From assembly GCA_964537965.1 (NCBI GenBank), contig CAZIDB010000192.1, forward strand, positions 1 through 9,189: a stretch of DNA of 9,189 bases, in the 5' to 3' direction. A program made the position numbers and the translations under genes. This document shows, piece after piece, positions 1 through 7,171 of this stretch. Below the pieces are notes generated by a model that did not search any database, had not been told where the DNA came from, and was given only the letters and a program-made list of their open reading frames with translations. The stretch comes from SURF-24 sp964537965. GTDB taxonomy: Bacteria > Bacteroidota > Ignavibacteria > Ignavibacteriales > SURF-24. Each line of letters begins with the position of its first letter. Position 1 is the first letter of the stretch.

Positions 1-2172
1 TGAACAAACAGGTAATCCAAATTTTATTGTTGTACATTGATTAAAAGGATTCGGGTAGTTCTTATAAAGTTCAAAGTCTTTTGGAATCAGGTGAGCTATA
101 TTTCCTTCAACAGGAGTTAATGAAGGAGAAATTGCAACAGCAGTTAACCCTGAAATATCTGATGTATAAACTGTTGTCCCTATTCCGGTTGTTGTATCAA
201 TTTTAATGAGGTAGTTTTTTTGTGAACCCGTGCCTTTTAATCCATATAAATTTCCATTAGCACTGAATGCTATTGATGGAGTTATATTCCCGTCACCAGT
301 TCTTCCTACTAATGTAGCTTGACCATTTGTAATGTTAATTTTATAGATAGCATCCTTATCTCCGTTGGTTGGCCTTACAGATGCCCATAATGAATCATCA
401 TTTGGATTAAATGCTAATCCTGAATAGACCAAGCCGGGGATTTTTCCAATCAGTAATGTATCACCCGTCTCTGGATTTATTTTAAATAGTTCACCTGATA
501 AAGTTCCTCCAAACATTTCACCGGTTTTGTTGAAAGCGAAAGCACGAAGATTGAATATAGGTATGTAAGATATATGTAAAAAGTCAGCAGTTGAGCAGGA
601 TAATTTTACTAATTCATTAACAGTGCCGGAAAGATGAAGCGCATACAATTCATTTGTAAGAGGATTAACTCCAAAGTTACGCAGACCTGTAAATTCTATA
701 TTGCCTATTGCCGTTATCGAAGATCCAGTTAAATCCGATGAATATAATGTAGAAGAACCGAGATACATTTTACCAGGCTGGGGGGCTTCAATAACTACAG
801 CTTTGCCACTGACTGAAATTATTGAATGAGGAGAATTGATTGCGTCACTTTCAATAATAATTGAATCTTTAACATCGCCAGCTTCAGTAGGAGAAAAAGT
901 CAATTTCATTTCATAACTGTTAAGGTCATTTAATGTTAAGGGCAATGAAACAGGATTTATCCAGAAAAAATTTTTATTAGGAAATTGAATCTTTGAAACA
1001 ACCAGATTTTTGTTACTTATGTTGGAAATTACAATAGATAGCGTATCGCTGCTATGACCCAATAATATTTTGTTAAAATCTATTTTGTTTGATGAAAGAT
1101 TGATACATCTATAATCAAGCGTTACCCATTTAAAGACTTCACTATGTTTATTATCCGCTAACCATCCAACTTTATCAGAATAAAACCTTGGTATTCCAGG
1201 TCCTTTTAAGGTATAATCTATTCCTGTCCAACTTTTACCTCCATCTACTGTAATGGCAGTAGCCCAATCTGTATCAGGCTGCCAGGAGAAATACCCGCTT
1301 CCTATATATACACCGGGCTTATCAGGTACTGATCCTATTCTACCAATACTAAGCCATTCGGGAAGTGTCAAAGCAGTCCAATTAGAACCACCATCGGTTG
1401 TTTTGAATATCTTTTTGAAATCAGTGCAGGCGAGACCAACATTTTCATTTTCAAATGCAGCAGCAGTTGTCATGTTTGTATTGAATGATGGCAGTTGAGA
1501 TACGGACCAGGTCTTACCTTTATCGGTTGTTCTAAATAATCTACCCTTGCCACCGGTACCAAACCATAAACAATCATTAAAAGCACAATAAGAACTTACA
1601 AATCCATATTCGTCTGTCAATGGAGTTGGTATGTTGGATGATGGTACCCTAATCCAGCTTTCTCCTCCATTATTTGTTGTGTAAATTTCAAAGTAACCAT
1701 TGTTCGGATCACCAACGCAAACACCATCACTTGCGTTAAAAAAATGAATAAAGTTTGGCCATCCGCCTGTTACATTAAAAGCAGACATATCTTTGCCCCA
1801 GGTTACACCTCCGTCTTTAGTTTTAAAGATACCTCCGGTATTTACTCCACTATTATCATATCCAACTACAAAAGCAGTAAATGCATCTACTGCTGAAATC
1901 GAAGCAATTCCATAATTTGTTGGCATTATGTCAATAGTATCGCAAGTCCAGTTTATACCGCCATCTGTAGTTCGAATGAAACCATGATACTTATTAAAGG
2001 TCCCTGGTTTAATTCCAAATCCCCAGGCAATATTTTCATCAACCGGATCAATATCGATAGTAACACAACCTTGAGGTAAATTTGTTGTTTGTTGAATCCA
2101 GTTTGGAGTTTGACAAAAAGTTATAATTATAAAAACGAAGTTCAGATAAATAGAAGTAAATAAGGTTTTCAT
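1..2172 (-). CDS. Secreted T9SS cargo protein with Asp-box propeller, ASPM/Hydin-like Ig domain and second propeller (partial, C-terminus off the left edge)
   Basis: An open frame of 724 codons runs from the ATG at 2172 off the left edge with no stop. The start is chosen because a signal peptide follows at once: Lys2, then a hydrophobic run to about residue 19 (FVFIIITFC). At least six Asp-box-like motifs of the TTDGGxxW type lie near residues 66, 115, 165, 212, 255 and 306. Their spacing of about 50 residues indicates a BNR/Ycf48/sortilin-like beta-propeller. Residues about 354-457 look like an ASPM/SPD-2/Hydin ('choice-of-anchor D') Ig domain, with ISNKNLVV and LTFSPTEAGD as typical strands. 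Residues about 460-690 carry further propeller-like repeats (LFKINPETGD, IYKINITNG, LIKIDTTTG). Residues 700-724 read FELYKNYPNPFNQ, the start of a type A T9SS sorting domain, so only a few dozen residues are probably missing. The protein is expected at the cell surface or released. No enzymatic motif is visible and its substrate is unknown. The upstream gap carries a sigma-54-type promoter candidate. Confidence 0.94.
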   Translation of the reverse strand, partial: MKTLFTSIYLNFVFIIITFCQTPNWIQQTTNLPQGCVTIDIDPVDENIAWGFGIKPGTFNKYHGFIRTTDGGINWTCDTIDIMPTNYGIASISAVDAFTAFVVGYDNSGVNTGGIFKTKDGGVTWGKDMSAFNVTGGWPNFIHFFNASDGVCVGDPNNGYFEIYTTNNGGESWIRVPSSNIPTPLTDEYGFVSSYCAFNDCLWFGTGGKGRLFRTTDKGKTWSVSQLPSFNTNMTTAAAFENENVGLACTDFKKIFKTTDGGSNWTALTLPEWLSIGRIGSVPDKPGVYIGSGYFSWQPDTDWATAITVDGGKSWTGIDYTLKGPGIPRFYSDKVGWLADNKHSEVFKWVTLDYRCINLSSNKIDFNKILLGHSSDTLSIVISNISNKNLVVSKIQFPNKNFFWINPVSLPLTLNDLNSYEMKLTFSPTEAGDVKDSIIIESDAINSPHSIISVSGKAVVIEAPQPGKMYLGSSTLYSSDLTGSSITAIGNIEFTGLRNFGVNPLTNELYALHLSGTVNELVKLSCSTADFLHISYIPIFNLRAFAFNKTGEMFGGTLSGELFKINPETGDTLLIGKIPGLVYSGLAFNPNDDSLWASVRPTNGDKDAIYKINITNGQATLVGRTGDGNITPSIAFSANGNLYGLKGTGSQKNYLIKIDTTTGIGTTVYTSDISGLTAVAISPSLTPVEGNIAHLIPKDFELYKNYPNPFNQCTTIKFGLPVCS

Positions 2173-2203
2173 TTTCTTTCCATCATAATTTTGAAAAGAG
2201 AAA

Positions 2204-2220
2204 AACAATATCAATGCCGG
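2204..2220 (-). promoter_or_regulatory. Candidate sigma-54 (-24/-12) promoter for the left secreted gene
   Basis: On the minus strand the sequence reads CCGGCATTGATATTGTT. Against the sigma-54 consensus TGGCAC-N5-TTGCW it keeps the -24 GGCA and the -12 TTG with the correct spacing (GG, ten bases, then GT). The main departure is T for the usually conserved C at -12. Transcription would start near 2193, about 20 bases before the ATG at 2172. The adjacent upstream gene codes for a sigma-54 activator, which raises the prior. This is a match by eye; chance occurrence is possible. Confidence 0.45.
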
Positions 2221-2243
2221 TTTAGACTGATGGAATTAGATCC

Positions 2244-2262
2244 CCGAAAACTTGGTTTTTGG
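2244..2262. repeat. Imperfect 8-bp inverted repeat with 3-base loop
   Basis: The arms CCGAAAAC and GTTTTTGG face each other across TTG, with one non-Watson-Crick position. It lies between the sigma-54 promoter candidate and the perfect inverted repeat at 2315-2332. It could be a weak hairpin or an operator half. On the minus-strand transcript the odd pair becomes an A-C mismatch, so it would be a poor terminator for the upstream gene. Confidence 0.25.
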
Positions 2263-2314
2263 AAAATATCAGGGATAATGAATTCAATTTATTTTAAAAT
2301 ATATTGGTAAATTC

Positions 2315-2332
2315 TTCGCAGGTTTCTGCGAA
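2315..2332. promoter_or_regulatory. Perfect 7-bp inverted repeat; candidate enhancer (UAS) for the sigma-54 activator, or a weak terminator
   Basis: The sequence TTCGCAGGTTTCTGCGAA has perfect 7-bp arms around GTTT. It is the most GC-rich patch of the gap. Its centre is about 106 bp upstream of the -24 element at 2217-2218 and about 130 bp upstream of the inferred start point, a usual distance for a binding site of NtrC-type activators. It also lies 28 bp after the stop codon of the activator gene, so a terminator is the alternative. On the minus strand, however, the hairpin is followed by GAATTTACC rather than a T run, which argues against intrinsic termination. Confidence 0.5.
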
Positions 2333-2360
2333 CGGAGGAAAGCATAATTAAGAAAGCAGA

Positions 2361-3896
2361 CTAAGTATTGGGATTTATGATTTTCAACTTTTCCATTTTA
2401 TATCTTAAAGTCTGTTCCGGAATTTTAAGCGATTGAGCAGCTTTGCTTTGATTCCAATTATTAGTAACTAAAGCTTGTCTTATAAGCTGCTCCTCATAAT
2501 CTGAGAGCCTTTCATTTAGAGAGAAGTTAGAATCCGACACAACCGGAATATTTTTAATTTTATTCCATTCCTTCCTGAATTCAACAGGTAAGAATTTTGA
2601 ATCGATCACTTTACTGTTTTCATCGGTCAAAGTAACCATTCTTTCAACAAAGTTTTCAAATTCTCTAACATTACCGGGCCAGTTTCTATTGTTAATAAAT
2701 TCCATTATTTCCTGATCAAAGATTTCCGACTTTTTATTCTGTTGTGTTGTAAATTTTTTAATAAACAATTGCGCAAGTAAATGAATATCATCACGCCGGT
2801 TATTTAGTGATGGAATTTGAATAGGATAAACATTTAACCTGTAAAATAATTCCTCCCTGAATTTTTTTTCTTTAACCATTTTTATTAATGGAACAGAAGA
2901 AGCCGCAATTATTCTTACATCAACTTTCTTAATTTCATTAGAACCAAGCGGGCGGAACTCATTTTCCTGAACAAGCCGAAGCAATTTACTTTGCAGTTCA
3001 AGCGGAAGATTACAAATTTCATCGATGAAAATCGATCCGCCGTTAGCTTCTTCTATAAAACCTTTTCGATCTTTTATTGCTCCGGTGTAGGCGCCTTTTA
3101 TATGCCCGAAAAGTTCACTTTCAATAAGATTGGCAGGAACTGCACCGCAATCTATTACAACAAACTTTTGATTGCTTCTATCACTGGAGAAATGAATTGC
3201 TTTTGCAGCAAGCTCCTTTCCTGTACCGGTTTCTCCTTCAAGTAAAACTCTTACATTACATTTTGCAACCGATTCAATTGCACGAAGAAGCTCAATAAAT
3301 TTCCGGCTTTTACCATAAAGTCCAAAATCCGAATACTTTTTGATCAATTCATTATCGGGAACAGGACTATTAAAATACTCCTGGATTTTTTGAGCTTTAT
3401 TTAAATGCGGAGAGACTATTTGTATAAACTTTTCAGCAAATAACGAATCCTGAATGTCAAAGTTGTTATTTATTGTTTTTCTTAATAGAAGTAAGGTTCC
3501 AATTATATTTCCACCTGCTTTTATTGGAATACACAGTGCAGAAATAGGAAAGAGTTCTTCGAACAGTTCCTTTTTAAATCGGTTATCTGATTTAACATCA
3601 TCGCTGATAAATATTTCCTGATTCTTTATTACCCATCCCGAAATGTTTGTGTGAACAAAGTGAAGCTGTTTCAGTTCTTTATTCTTTTCCTCTTTTATCA
3701 CTGTCTTAATTGTCTGATGGGTAATTGGATTTAGCATCATTATTAAAGCAACGTCTGCTTCAAGAAAATCAATTGCTTTCTGTGTAACTAATCTAAGCAT
3801 CTCATCAAAATCATTCTGGTTATTTAGTAATGACGCAAACTCAAACAATAAATCAACCTGAGTGAAATATTTTGTATCGTCTTTTACTGTTTCCAT
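2361..3896 (-). CDS. Sigma-54-dependent transcriptional activator, GAF-AAA+-Fis type
   Basis: A complete 511-residue bacterial enhancer-binding protein that uses ATP hydrolysis to open sigma-54 promoters. Residues about 12-168 fit a GAF sensor domain; there is no receiver domain. The AAA+ domain (about 190-420) shows Walker A GETGTGKE at 221-228, the sigma-54 contact loop GAYTGA at 268-273 (Tyr in place of the commoner Phe) and Walker B SIFIDE with Asp292 and Glu293. It also has arginine-finger candidates Arg347 and Arg353 in FREELFYRL, and the sensor II motif WPGNVRE at 406-412. A Fis-type helix-turn-helix lies at about 481-506 (WNQSKAAQSL to MEKLKI). All catalytic residues are present, so it should be active. 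It follows the kinase gene by 15 bp, and no strong Shine-Dalgarno precedes its ATG, so translational coupling is plausible. The likely input is a GAF ligand, phosphorylation by the kinase, or both. Its own target may be the neighbouring secreted gene. Confidence 0.96.
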   Translation of the reverse strand: METVKDDTKYFTQVDLLFEFASLLNNQNDFDEMLRLVTQKAIDFLEADVALIMMLNPITHQTIKTVIKEEKNKELKQLHFVHTNISGWVIKNQEIFISDDVKSDNRFKKELFEELFPISALCIPIKAGGNIIGTLLLLRKTINNNFDIQDSLFAEKFIQIVSPHLNKAQKIQEYFNSPVPDNELIKKYSDFGLYGKSRKFIELLRAIESVAKCNVRVLLEGETGTGKELAAKAIHFSSDRSNQKFVVIDCGAVPANLIESELFGHIKGAYTGAIKDRKGFIEEANGGSIFIDEICNLPLELQSKLLRLVQENEFRPLGSNEIKKVDVRIIAASSVPLIKMVKEKKFREELFYRLNVYPIQIPSLNNRRDDIHLLAQLFIKKFTTQQNKKSEIFDQEIMEFINNRNWPGNVREFENFVERMVTLTDENSKVIDSKFLPVEFRKEWNKIKNIPVVSDSNFSLNERLSDYEEQLIRQALVTNNWNQSKAAQSLKIPEQTLRYKMEKLKIINPNT

Positions 3897-3911
3897 ATAA
3901 CTATAAATTAT

Positions 3912-6887
3912 TTATTTAATGACATATGAATTTGATTTCAATTCGATGAGGCTGTTTTTAGCATCAATTATTTCTGGATAGTTTATATCAGCCTTGTTAA
4001 GTAATTCAAGATATTTCTCAAAAGATTTTATTGCTTTCTCTTTTTGGTTTACCTTAACATATAATTTAGCAAGGCGATAATGAAATATCGGTGGTGTAAG
4101 TCTACGGGTAATTTGTCCGGGATTAAACTCTGTAAGTTTTTCATATTCTTTTATTGCCGAGCTGTAATTCCCATCTTTCAATAAAATACGAGCAATAATA
4201 TCCGCTCCCGGAACAAGATTATAATTAAGGAGATTTATTGCGAATCTTGCTGTCAGTTCACCTGGATTAAACATTAAAATATTATTTGCAGAATTGTAAA
4301 TTTGAATCGCTTTATCAGGAGAGTCTTGTACAATGAGTATTTCTGTTTTCAATTTGGCAAACCAGAAATCTACATTTGTTTTAGTTCCATTTGATTTTAA
4401 TTTCTTAAGAAACTCATCGAGGAAATTAAGACATTCCTGAGCTTTAAAAATATTATTTTCTTTTACCAACAATGTTCCCAATAAATAGTAATAACCCGGA
4501 TCCTTTACTTTTGAATTTTTAAAAGCTTCTTCAAAAGACTTATGACTTTGAATTAAATCAGCGTTATCAAGTGCGATTAAACCTTTCAATATGTTTGCAT
4601 ATTTTATCAGATATTGTTTCTTCTCTCGTGCACCGGCACTTAGTATCTGTTTAATATCAGAATTTGATGAATGTATTTCGCCAACTAGATATTTTATAAA
4701 AGCACGGAATAGTAAATGAATTGGATCTCTATCTACTCTAAAACCATTTGTTAATTCAATAATTGCAGATTGATAATCCTGCTTAAGAGCTAAAGCGTAA
4801 GCAATTTTAAGTCTATTATTCCATTCTGGATGTAACTTATTTAACTTAGTATAGACTGTTATTGCTGAATCAGGATTTCCTAATCTGAGAAAGATATCAC
4901 CTTTTACATCCAACGTATTAGCATCATTGGGACGAAGATGAGAATATAAATTAGAATATTTAAGCGCATTTTGAAGATCAGCAAGCTCTGAATAAACATA
5001 AGTCAGATACATTACACTTCGCGCATCGGATGGATCAAGTGAAATTATTTTTTTTAATATCTTAACACGTTCTTCATTTTGCCCGCTGTTAAAATAATAG
5101 TTGTCCATAAGCCTCATGAACTCAAGGTCTCTTGGAAATCTATTAACAGCTTCCAATAACATTTGCTTTAAATTGTTCATGTCCCTTTCAAAAACTAGAG
5201 CATAATCTGCATCAATAAGACGTCTCTCTTTTTCAGGTGATTTCCAGGCAATCTTTCTTGCTTTTTGAATTGCGATTTTCATCGAATCAAATTTTCCTTC
5301 CTGTGAAAATGCTCTTGCAAGCATCAGGTAAGCAATTGCAAATGAAGAATCAAGTTTAATAGCTTTATTTAGAAAACTAACTGCTGGTCCGTTGTAATAA
5401 TATGTATACTCCTTTCCTTTCAAATAAAATTCGTACGCAGAAAACGATTTTGTCGTAATCGTTTCAATTGATCGTTCTGTTTCTTCATATTTATTCTTTT
5501 CCATTCCAAGGTCAAGAGCAATTTTTTTGCTGATATCATTAATCTGAGATTTTAATATACTTTCCAACCCTTTTCCTTTAGAACCAAAGCTTGAAATTAA
5601 TTCCTTGGTTTTAACGTCATACATTTGAACATCGAGAATCAGATTTTCATCTATTTTTGAAAAGTTTCCTGTGACTAAAATTTCTGAGCTGTCTAGAAGT
5701 GCAAGTTCGAAACCTAGATTTTTATCTTTCAGGTCTATATTCTTTTGGCTGGCTTGTTCAGTTAAATTCTTAAATCTTTCCCAACTTGTTATATTGAAAT
5801 AAGGTGATTGCTCAAGATTAGTAATAATTAAAGTAGGAATTGATTCAGCCAAAGAATTGTAGCTGGTATCTCCTGTTAGATTTGTAAATTTTGTTACCAG
5901 AATTGTCTTTGGTTTAGATTCTGCTCTAGCTTCGAAAGCTAAAGGGAAAATAAAAAAATAAATGAGTGAGATCATCACACAAACACCAAGTGATACTACA
6001 AATCCACGGATTAACTTTTCTTTTCTTTTTTTATTGTAGGCTTCAAATGCATAAGTCTTTGTAACGCTCTCTCTTTTATCCTTTATGATTAAAAGATCAT
6101 GGACAACTTCTTCAATGTTGTTGTAACGATCTTCACATTTTTTTGAAAGCATTTTTTGAATTATCCGGAATTGGGCAGTTTCATTTTCACAATCCGGTAT
6201 ATTTAACGGAGTCGGATCTTTATTAAGGATTTCATAAATAAGTGATTGTTCATATTCTCCGCAAAATGGTAACTTGTCTGCAAGCATTTCGTATAGAACT
6301 ATTCCTAATGACCAGATATCAGTACGGGCATCAACGGATTTTCCTAGAATTTGTTCTGGTGAAGTATAAGATAAGGTGCCCATCGTCATCCCGGATTTTG
6401 TCATCATGGATTGATCCGAAAGCTTCGCTAATCCAAAGTCTAAAATCTTAACAATATTTTCTTTGGTTATAAAGATGTTGGCTGGTTTAATATCCCGGTG
6501 AATTATGCCGTTCGAATGAACTGCTTTTAGTCCTTCCGCAACTTGTAAGATAATGTTAAGCGCATCTTCAACTTTAAGTGCGCTGTGTGAAATTTTATCT
6601 TTAAGAGTTTCACCTTCGTAATAATCCATCGCAATAAATAATTGGCCATCATCGGATTCATCAATTTCGTGTACATTGCAAATATTGTTATGTTGTAATG
6701 AGGAAGTAGCAATTGCCTCTTGCTTGAACCGGAGTTTAAAATCATCATCTGAGGAAAAATGGTAGGGGAGAAATTTAAGTGCGACATTACGATTAAGTTT
6801 TAAATCCTCCGCTTTATAGACCAATCCCATTCCGCCTTTACCAAGGGCACTAAGAATTTTGTAATGGGATATTGTCTTACCTACCAA
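3912..6887 (-). CDS. Transmembrane Ser/Thr protein kinase with TolB-like domain and TPR repeats
   Basis: A complete 991-residue protein. The N-terminal Hanks-type (PknB-like) kinase spans about residues 8-270: glycine loop GKGGMGLVY (16-24), Lys38 in VALK, Glu57 of helix C, HRDIKPAN with Asp132 and Asn137, DFG at 150-152, SPE at 176-178, Asp190 and Arg254. All catalytic residues are present. It is an RD kinase whose activation loop has Thr163, Ser165, Thr168 and Thr171 as possible autophosphorylation sites. A basic stretch (KKRKEKLIR, 286-294) precedes one membrane segment at about 295-318, placing the kinase in the cytoplasm and the rest in the periplasm. Residues about 326-462 resemble the TolB/FlgO-like domain (ILVTKFTNLTGD near 329-340; SEILVTGNF near 401-409). 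From about 484 to the end there are degenerate TPR units, clearest near 588-620, 621-655, 656-688, 898-923 and 934-965. It is the first gene of an operon with the sigma-54 activator. Ligand and phosphorylation targets cannot be read from the sequence. Confidence 0.96.
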   Translation of the reverse strand: MVGKTISHYKILSALGKGGMGLVYKAEDLKLNRNVALKFLPYHFSSDDDFKLRFKQEAIATSSLQHNNICNVHEIDESDDGQLFIAMDYYEGETLKDKISHSALKVEDALNIILQVAEGLKAVHSNGIIHRDIKPANIFITKENIVKILDFGLAKLSDQSMMTKSGMTMGTLSYTSPEQILGKSVDARTDIWSLGIVLYEMLADKLPFCGEYEQSLIYEILNKDPTPLNIPDCENETAQFRIIQKMLSKKCEDRYNNIEEVVHDLLIIKDKRESVTKTYAFEAYNKKRKEKLIRGFVVSLGVCVMISLIYFFIFPLAFEARAESKPKTILVTKFTNLTGDTSYNSLAESIPTLIITNLEQSPYFNITSWERFKNLTEQASQKNIDLKDKNLGFELALLDSSEILVTGNFSKIDENLILDVQMYDVKTKELISSFGSKGKGLESILKSQINDISKKIALDLGMEKNKYEETERSIETITTKSFSAYEFYLKGKEYTYYYNGPAVSFLNKAIKLDSSFAIAYLMLARAFSQEGKFDSMKIAIQKARKIAWKSPEKERRLIDADYALVFERDMNNLKQMLLEAVNRFPRDLEFMRLMDNYYFNSGQNEERVKILKKIISLDPSDARSVMYLTYVYSELADLQNALKYSNLYSHLRPNDANTLDVKGDIFLRLGNPDSAITVYTKLNKLHPEWNNRLKIAYALALKQDYQSAIIELTNGFRVDRDPIHLLFRAFIKYLVGEIHSSNSDIKQILSAGAREKKQYLIKYANILKGLIALDNADLIQSHKSFEEAFKNSKVKDPGYYYLLGTLLVKENNIFKAQECLNFLDEFLKKLKSNGTKTNVDFWFAKLKTEILIVQDSPDKAIQIYNSANNILMFNPGELTARFAINLLNYNLVPGADIIARILLKDGNYSSAIKEYEKLTEFNPGQITRRLTPPIFHYRLAKLYVKVNQKEKAIKSFEKYLELLNKADINYPEIIDAKNSLIELKSNSYVIK

Positions 6888-6894
6888 GCAGAAT

Positions 6895-6898
6895 CTCC
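6895..6898 (-). promoter_or_regulatory. Shine-Dalgarno supporting the TTG start of the kinase gene
   Basis: GGAG on the minus strand lies 7 bases before the TTG at 6887-6885. An in-frame TAA lies five codons upstream of that TTG, with no ATG or GTG between them. The conserved kinase fold begins almost at once (HYKILSALGKGG from residue 8), so a start much further downstream would remove part of the domain. TTG is therefore the best start. Confidence 0.65.
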
Positions 6899-6916
6899 AC
6901 AGTTATTTGGCTGTTA

Positions 6917-6947
6917 CAAAAATATTGTTTCTTTTTATAAATTCAAG
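6917..6947 (-). promoter_or_regulatory. Candidate Bacteroidota-type housekeeping promoter of the kinase-activator operon
   Basis: On the minus strand TATTTTTG (6924-6917) fits the Bacteroidota -7 consensus TAnnTTTG exactly. A CTTG at 6947-6944 fits the -33 TTTG in three of four bases, with a 19-bp spacer, as expected for this promoter class. Transcription would start near 6911, giving a leader of about 25 bases that contains the GGAG. AT-rich DNA produces such matches by chance, so this is a moderate call. Confidence 0.45.
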
Positions 6948-7157
6948 ATGTTTGGAAAGATTTTGCGTATTTATTTCTCTCTACGAATCTCAATTTTTCA
7001 GTAAGAATTTTAATGCTAATAATTCCACCTTATTTATTCAGATGGTTAGAAAACCTATTTCCAATTTGAGTCGACTTTAGTAATAGTTTTAAAAGATGAT
7101 CGATTTTAATAGTGTATTTACTTCTATAAAAAATAGTATTATTTTGCTTTCGAAAAC

Positions 7158-7165
7158 TGAAGGGG
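7158..7165 (+). promoter_or_regulatory. Shine-Dalgarno of the right secreted gene
   Basis: TGAAGGGG ends 6 bases before the ATG at 7172. Its AGGGG core and spacing are good. Together with the signal peptide that begins at that ATG, it fixes the start. Confidence 0.6.
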
Positions 7166-7171
7166 ATACTG

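Larger units (their letters stand above)
6888..7171. other. Divergent intergenic region between the kinase operon and the right secreted gene
   Basis: This 284-bp stretch is strongly AT-rich and has stops in the frames examined. Besides the kinase promoter and ribosome-binding site, it holds an 8-bp palindrome AGTCGACT at 7069-7076, probably a chance event. A near-miss to a sigma-54 element at 6954-6966 has a spacer one base too short. No convincing promoter for the rightward gene was identified, and no RNA gene, riboswitch or mobile-element end was recognised. Confidence 0.6.

Noticed and set aside
1253..1498. Short plus-strand open frame inside the left secreted gene
   Set aside because: It lies antisense to a well-supported coding region with Asp-box repeats; the product shows no domain or secretion signal.
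2110..2172. Lipoprotein signal in the left secreted gene (Cys20 after ITF)
   Set aside because: The residue before Cys is Phe, which does not fit a lipobox, and a T9SS sorting signal argues for ordinary signal peptidase cleavage.
2315..2332. Inverted repeat as an intrinsic terminator of the activator gene
   Set aside because: No T run follows the hairpin on the minus strand and the stem is only 7 bp. Kept as a possible operator, with termination as a lesser alternative.
6527..6787. Minus-strand open frame overlapping the kinase domain in another frame
   Set aside because: The kinase frame here carries the catalytic motifs; the alternative product is low-complexity and without motifs.
6954..6966. 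Sigma-54-like GG...GC element on the plus strand upstream of the right secreted gene (TTTGGAAAGATTTTGCG)
   Set aside because: Only 9 bases separate GG and GC instead of the required 10, and it lies about 200 bp from the ATG. Spacing is strict for this promoter class.
7069..7076. Palindrome AGTCGACT
   Set aside because: Only 8 bp with no extension on either side and no partner copy; expected by chance.
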